Assembly: GCA_002344215.1 (NCBI GenBank)
Contig: DDSV01000014.1
Location: 1 to 64,000 of the forward strand
Origin: Akkermansiaceae bacterium UBA2381
Lineage (GTDB): Bacteria; Verrucomicrobiota; Verrucomicrobiia; Verrucomicrobiales; DEV007
Direction of reading: 5' to 3'
DNA: 64,000 nt
Of this stretch, positions 59,792 to 64,000 are shown one piece after another. The position numbers and the translations under genes were made by a program. The notes beneath the pieces were generated by a model, which saw only the letters and a list, made by a program, of their open reading frames with translations, had not been told where the DNA came from and ran no database searches. How positions within the stretch are numbered: the first letter of the stretch is position 1; every line of letters starts with the position of its first letter.

Positions 59792-60361
59792 ATGGAAAGT
59801 CCCGCAGAACGGAAATGGACAACACTAAGAAGTATCGCCTCCCCGCGGGAGAGATCCGGCCATGAGGTGGGTCCCGTGTCGGTTCCCGATGTGGCGGCAG
59901 ACACGCCTGTGGAGGTAATTGAGATTCCGGCAGAGTCGGTGGAGGAGAGCCCCCTCCACGTCCTCGTCGCCCATCCTGTGGCGTCGACTTCCCGGCTCAT
60001 CCGGGAAACCCTGGAGAATTTCACCTCCTGTCGGGTCGTTTCAACTCCGGATCCCTTGAGGGCTTTTGAGCTGGCCTTGCAGCGGCGCTACGGACTCTTT
60101 TTCTTCGGGATGATCACCGGGGAGCTGAGCGGCCCGATGCTCTACGAACTGATTTCAAAGGCCTACTCCTCGGGCCACGGCCCGAAACTATTGGCTCCCG
60201 GGGTGATCTTTGTCCGTGAAAAGGACGACCCGAAACTTCCTGATTCACTGAATCGCGATCCGCGGGTCAAGGACGTCATTAGTAAACCCATCCGCATCGA
60301 GCGGTTGCTCGAAGCGGTGAAGGGCGTGCTGGAGGTGCGTGATCCGACGGTGGGGGCTTGA
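59792..60361 (+). CDS. Pseudo-receiver protein with disordered N-terminus
   Basis: A 189-residue protein. The first 52 residues are acidic and Pro/Ser-rich without structure. Residues 54-182 follow the receiver fold (LHVLVAHPVASTSRLIRETLENF, VISKPIRIERLLEAVKGVL), but the phosphorylation site is gone: the Asp pair after the first strand is Ala60-His61, the phosphoacceptor aspartate is replaced by Gly106 in LFFFGMITGELSG, while the lysine of SKP (165) is kept. It should not accept phosphate and may work as a protein-interaction module. A TTG eight codons upstream is an alternative start. It converges on the NRPS gene. Confidence 0.65.
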   Translation: MESPAERKWTTLRSIASPRERSGHEVGPVSVPDVAADTPVEVIEIPAESVEESPLHVLVAHPVASTSRLIRETLENFTSCRVVSTPDPLRAFELALQRRYGLFFFGMITGELSGPMLYELISKAYSSGHGPKLLAPGVIFVREKDDPKLPDSLNRDPRVKDVISKPIRIERLLEAVKGVLEVRDPTVGA

Positions 60362-60404
60362 ATCCAGAGTCCCGGGCTCCACCCGTTGGTGTCACGCTGG
60401 CCAA

Positions 60405-63400
60405 TCAAACTGCTTTCAAGGGAGATTCGATGGCGGCCAGCGCCCTTCCAAATGCCGCCGCAATCGCATCAATATTATCACGGTGGAAAACACTGACGTG
60501 GTTTCCCGGCACATCCACGATTTCAAGTTCGTCGACAAGGTCGTTCCACCCGTAGTCGTCACCGATCGCGAATTTGTCACCGCCGACGAGGGCGCGGAAC
60601 AAGGTCATCTTTCCGTTGAACGGCCCGGGCTCATAGAGTTCCATCGCCTTCTCGTGAGCTTTGCGCAGCTGGACCTGGCGCAGCCAACCGGCGCCCTTGG
60701 CCTGGGGCAAAGTGCGGGCGACCGCGTCCTCAGCCTCGAAGTAGAGGCGGTAGGCGAGACCGCTTCCGATCCGTGCGCCAATCTTGCCGACCTTTTCGAT
60801 GACGCCTTTGTCGGCGAGATTGCGTTTGTTCCAGTTCACCGCGATGCGCTCGGAAATGCTGAGTTTACGGGCCTGTGCCGCCGGGTTCTCGGTGTCAACA
60901 AGTCCGAGGAACTCCACCTGTTCGCCATCGGCGAGAAGCTGTCGGGCCATATCGTAGGCCACCACGCCGCCGAAGGAGTATCCGCAGAGATGGTAGGGAC
61001 CTTCGGATTGGACCTTGCGGAGTTCCGCGAGATAGTGCGAGGCAGTCTGCTCGACGGTTTCGTCGGGAATGGGGGAGGTCGCGGTGAGAGCCGGTGCTTC
61101 GAAGGCGTAAAAGGGCCGGTCCTCTCCCAGGCGTGAGGCGAGGTTCCCGTAGAAGAGAATGCCTCCGTCACCGCCATGGACGGCGAAGAGGGGCGGAAGG
61201 CTCCCCTTCGGCTGAATTGCGACGGTCGTCTCGGCAAGTTCGCTGGAACCCGCTTCCCGGGCTTCGGTTAGGTGGATGCCGCCACGCCGTGATGGAGTTA
61301 TCGTCCTGTCAGGCGTTTCTACGGCGACGGTGTCGCCCGGAGCGGAGCGCGCTGAGGAGCGCCTCTCGTCGATGAGAGTGGCGAGTTGACGCACGCTTGG
61401 GGCACGGAAGAGAACGGCGAGTGGCAGCGAAACATCGAAGCGTCTCTGGATGCGGGAGAACATGCGCATACCGAGAAGGGAATGACCGCCGAGACAAAAG
61501 AAATCGTCATCGAGCCCGATCTCGGCCGTGTGCAGCAGTTCTTTCCAGATCCCTGCGAGAATGGTTTCCGTTTCGGTGGGTTGACTCGGTGTCCCGACAG
61601 CGGAGGACGGCGCAGCGTCATTTTTAGAGAGTGCGTTCGCGTCGATTTTCCCGTTGGCGTTCAGTGGCATCGTGTCGAGTACCACGAGCGAGGCAGGGAC
61701 AAGATATTCCGGAAGTTTGGCGCGCATGTAGCCGATCAGCTCGGCCGGGGCGGGTTTGACTCCGTTGACGGGTGAAACATAGGCGGCAAGCGACTTCTCG
61801 GCCGCGCTGACTCCACGAACCACGACCTTGCATTGTCCGACGAGGGGATGGCGCCCGAGACAGGCCTCGATCTCGCCCGGTTCGACGCGAAACCCGCGAA
61901 TTTTCACCTGCTGGTCGATTCGTCCCATGAACATAATGGAACCATCAGCCCGTTGGCGGCAGAGATCTCCTGTGCGATAGAGCAGACCGCCTTCAATCGT
62001 AGAATAGGGATCAGAGATGAACTTTTCCGCCGTCAACTCGGGCCGGTTAAGGTAGCCGAGTGCGAGTCCGTCTCCTCCGGTGCAGAGTTCTCCTGGGACT
62101 CCGGGTTGAACAGGATTTCCGGCCTGATCGAGAATCCAGGCAGTGCTGTTCGAGATCGGGTTTCCAACAGGGATTGCGGCGGCGAAGAGATCCGCCTCCT
62201 CCACCTCTCTGACGCAGGTGAAAGTTGTGCTCTCGGTCGGACCGTATCCGTTCAGGAGACGAATGCCGGAATGCATCGCGAGTATCTTTGCCGCGTGGAC
62301 GGGCGACATTACATCACCTCCGGAAATGAGCTGCCGCAGACCGACAAAAGCCTCGGGACATTCCTCTGCCATCACCTGGAATAGACCCGCTGTGAGCCAG
62401 AGTGTCGTCACTTCGTGAGTGGACAGCGTCCCGGCGATCACGTCCAGCGTGAGACGTCCTGCCGGAGGCAGAGCAAGAATGCCACCGTTGAGCAGGGCAC
62501 CTTGTATCTCAAAAATGGACGCATCAAAACAGGGGCTCGAAGCGAAGAGGAAGACTTCATTCTCACTGAAGTGGCAGTAGTTCGTGTTGCGGACGAGGCG
62601 AACCATCGCGCGATGGGGGATCAGGGCGCCCTTCGGTTTCCCGGTCGAACCGGAGGTATAGAGAATGGAGGCGGCGTCGCCTGCGTTTTGTGTTGCGGTG
62701 GGAAATGATCCGCGTCCCTGGCCGTCTTTGGCAAGGCGGTCCGGAGTGACTGAGGTGAGATCGCCCGGGAGCCGGTCCATCCATCCTGCTTCTGCAATAG
62801 CGAGGGTCGCCCCGCTGTCAGAGAGAAGGAAGTGGAGACGGTCGGCCGGATACTCCGGATCGAGCGGAACGCAGACCGCGCCATTCTTCAGAACGGCGTA
62901 GAGAGATGCAATCGCCTCAGGAGAACGCTCCAGGAAAATCGCAATCCGGTCGCCGGCCTTGACCCCGGCGGAGGCGAGCCCGTGAGCGATCCGGTCGGTG
63001 AGTGAGGCAAGCTCTGTATAGCTCATCGTTCCCCGGTCGAAGCGAAGGGCTGTGGCCGCTCCCCGGCGGGAGGCAACTTCATCAAAGAGTTCGGAAACGG
63101 TTTTGTCCCTGGGATAGTCGGTCGATGTCTGATTCCACTCACGGAGGAGTGACATCCGGGAATCCGGAAGCGAGCAGGCAACTTCCTGCACCGTTGCCCC
63201 GGGTCGTTCGATCAACCCTTCGAGAATGGCGCGGTAAATGGCGAGCCATTGACCGACACTTTCCCCATCAAAAAGAGCGGTTTGATAGTCAAATCGGATC
63301 TCGAGTCCCGCTTCATATTCGCGAGCCTTGAGAAAGAGCGGGTTCGAGGTGTAGCCACGGTCGATCTCGGCGACTTCAGTCTTCAGTCCCGGCATGGCCA

Positions 63401-64000
63401 GACCGTCATTGACGCGTTCAAGATTGAAGACTGCCTCAATAAGCGGTCTCTCGTCGGCGCTGAACTTTTTGATGAGGCGTCCGTAGGTGAACTCCTGATG
63501 CTCGAGGGCGTCGAGGAGACGTCGCTGCGTCGACTTGAGAAATTCGCTGAATGCTTCCGCCTCATTGATCCCGGCGACGAAGGGAAGAAAATTCACGCAG
63601 TGCCCGACGAGTCCGCCGGGAGCGGATCCGTTTTGACCGGCAGCGGGAAAGCCGACGACAAAGCGTTCCTGACGCGAGAGGCGATGGAGGAGGACCTGAT
63701 AGGCTCCGAGAAGAAGTCCAAAGAGCGTTGCGCCCGACTTGCCCGCAATCTTGCGAAGCGCACGAACCTGGTCCGGGGAAAAGTGGTCGACCACCATGTC
63801 ACAACGAAAATCAGGCTCGGCGGGAGCAGGGAAATCGATGGGAAGCTTGAGCGGATGGACCGGCCTGGAGAACTCATTCATCCAATGAGTTTCGGCAGGG
63901 GTCACAGTCGTAAGTGCCTCACGCGCCGCGACGGTGTCGCAGTGATCGGCAAAGCGGTGAGCCGGTTCGAAGACGGGCTGTTTCCCCTCGATCCGGGCTC
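60405..64000 (-). CDS. Nonribosomal peptide synthetase, terminal module (C-A-PCP-TE), 5' end outside window
   Basis: About 1197 residues in one frame that stays open to the window edge, so the gene begins outside. Order: second half of a condensation domain (about 64000-63150; its HHxxxDG site is off-window), an adenylation domain with LYTSGSTGKPKG (near 62650), NGYGPTE (near 62250), YRTGDL, GRIDQQVKIRGFRVEPGEIE and LNANGKID, a carrier domain with DDDFFCLGGHSLLG (near 61480, phosphopantetheine serine), and a thioesterase with GYSFGG (near 60975), Asp in LVDTE and His in VPGNHVSVF. By hand alignment to GrsA the specificity residues are D-A-F-W-I-G-G-T-F plus the A10 lysine, the valine code. 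The TE should release a peptide ending in Val. Confidence 0.92.
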   Translation of the reverse strand, partial: ARIEGKQPVFEPAHRFADHCDTVAAREALTTVTPAETHWMNEFSRPVHPLKLPIDFPAPAEPDFRCDMVVDHFSPDQVRALRKIAGKSGATLFGLLLGAYQVLLHRLSRQERFVVGFPAAGQNGSAPGGLVGHCVNFLPFVAGINEAEAFSEFLKSTQRRLLDALEHQEFTYGRLIKKFSADERPLIEAVFNLERVNDGLAMPGLKTEVAEIDRGYTSNPLFLKAREYEAGLEIRFDYQTALFDGESVGQWLAIYRAILEGLIERPGATVQEVACSLPDSRMSLLREWNQTSTDYPRDKTVSELFDEVASRRGAATALRFDRGTMSYTELASLTDRIAHGLASAGVKAGDRIAIFLERSPEAIASLYAVLKNGAVCVPLDPEYPADRLHFLLSDSGATLAIAEAGWMDRLPGDLTSVTPDRLAKDGQGRGSFPTATQNAGDAASILYTSGSTGKPKGALIPHRAMVRLVRNTNYCHFSENEVFLFASSPCFDASIFEIQGALLNGGILALPPAGRLTLDVIAGTLSTHEVTTLWLTAGLFQVMAEECPEAFVGLRQLISGGDVMSPVHAAKILAMHSGIRLLNGYGPTESTTFTCVREVEEADLFAAAIPVGNPISNSTAWILDQAGNPVQPGVPGELCTGGDGLALGYLNRPELTAEKFISDPYSTIEGGLLYRTGDLCRQRADGSIMFMGRIDQQVKIRGFRVEPGEIEACLGRHPLVGQCKVVVRGVSAAEKSLAAYVSPVNGVKPAPAELIGYMRAKLPEYLVPASLVVLDTMPLNANGKIDANALSKNDAAPSSAVGTPSQPTETETILAGIWKELLHTAEIGLDDDFFCLGGHSLLGMRMFSRIQRRFDVSLPLAVLFRAPSVRQLATLIDERRSSARSAPGDTVAVETPDRTITPSRRGGIHLTEAREAGSSELAETTVAIQPKGSLPPLFAVHGGDGGILFYGNLASRLGEDRPFYAFEAPALTATSPIPDETVEQTASHYLAELRKVQSEGPYHLCGYSFGGVVAYDMARQLLADGEQVEFLGLVDTENPAAQARKLSISERIAVNWNKRNLADKGVIEKVGKIGARIGSGLAYRLYFEAEDAVARTLPQAKGAGWLRQVQLRKAHEKAMELYEPGPFNGKMTLFRALVGGDKFAIGDDYGWNDLVDELEIVDVPGNHVSVFHRDNIDAIAAAFGRALAAIESPLKAV

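Overview
The window reads as about 64 kb of a GC-rich chromosome from a member of the Verrucomicrobiota (PVC group). Pointers are the paired DUF1592/DUF1552 genes, a GDSL hydrolase fused to a DUF1080 domain, Tat-exported Gfo/Idh/MocA oxidoreductase, a YXWGXW-repeat protein, DUF4142/DUF892/PRC-barrel stress proteins, and many starts without a clear Shine-Dalgarno sequence. Species cannot be named from the sequence alone. I found no rRNA, tRNA, CRISPR array, transposase or phage gene.

Layout. 0-5 kb: 3' end of a heavy-metal P1B ATPase, a secreted alpha/beta hydrolase, a Gly/Tyr-rich lipoprotein, a PRC-barrel protein and the GDSL-DUF1080 hydrolase. 4.6-6.6 kb: two translationally coupled SPFH proteins. 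6.6-8.3 kb: an AT-richer FkbM methyltransferase and a DUF4256 protein. 8.3-12.8 kb: a metallophosphatase, a Gly/His/Ser repeat protein, HtpG and an EF-hand protein. 12.8-17.8 kb: a histidine kinase, an NtrC-like regulator without the GAFTGA loop and a TonB-dependent receptor. 17.9-28.4 kb: a low-molecular-weight phosphatase, a hemolysin III protein, the DUF1592/DUF1552 pair, HPr, FabF, an SDR, and a VOC/membrane spermidine-synthase-like pair bounded by two copies of a structured repeat. 28.5-34.6 kb: an HrpA helicase, the ribosome-assembly GTPases EngB and RsgA, and TspO. 34.8-43 kb: a coiled-coil secreted protein, D-lactate dehydrogenase, an oxidoreductase, two coupled hybrid histidine kinases and an EamA transporter. 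43-50 kb: ICMT-like and CmoA-like methyltransferases, an OmpR-type two-component system and UvrA.

50-60 kb is a dense envelope/general-stress cluster: YXWGXW protein, DUF2383, RsbRD_N-domain protein, cardiolipin synthase plus lipid kinase, DUF892, a glycine-zipper protein and DUF4142-BON. The right end, 60.4 kb to the edge, is the last module of a nonribosomal peptide synthetase (C-A-PCP-TE), running in from outside the window, whose A-domain residues match a valine code.

The most notable observation is a 19-bp partly palindromic motif close to GTAGGGTTTGACCCCATAG. It occurs eight times by eye, each time upstream of a secreted, envelope or stress-type gene and oriented toward it, twice at 2-3 kb and six times at 52-60 kb. 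It looks like the promoter or operator of one stress/envelope regulon. Second are two copies of a double-palindrome repeat at 25.7 and 28.4 kb whose stems differ by compensatory base changes.
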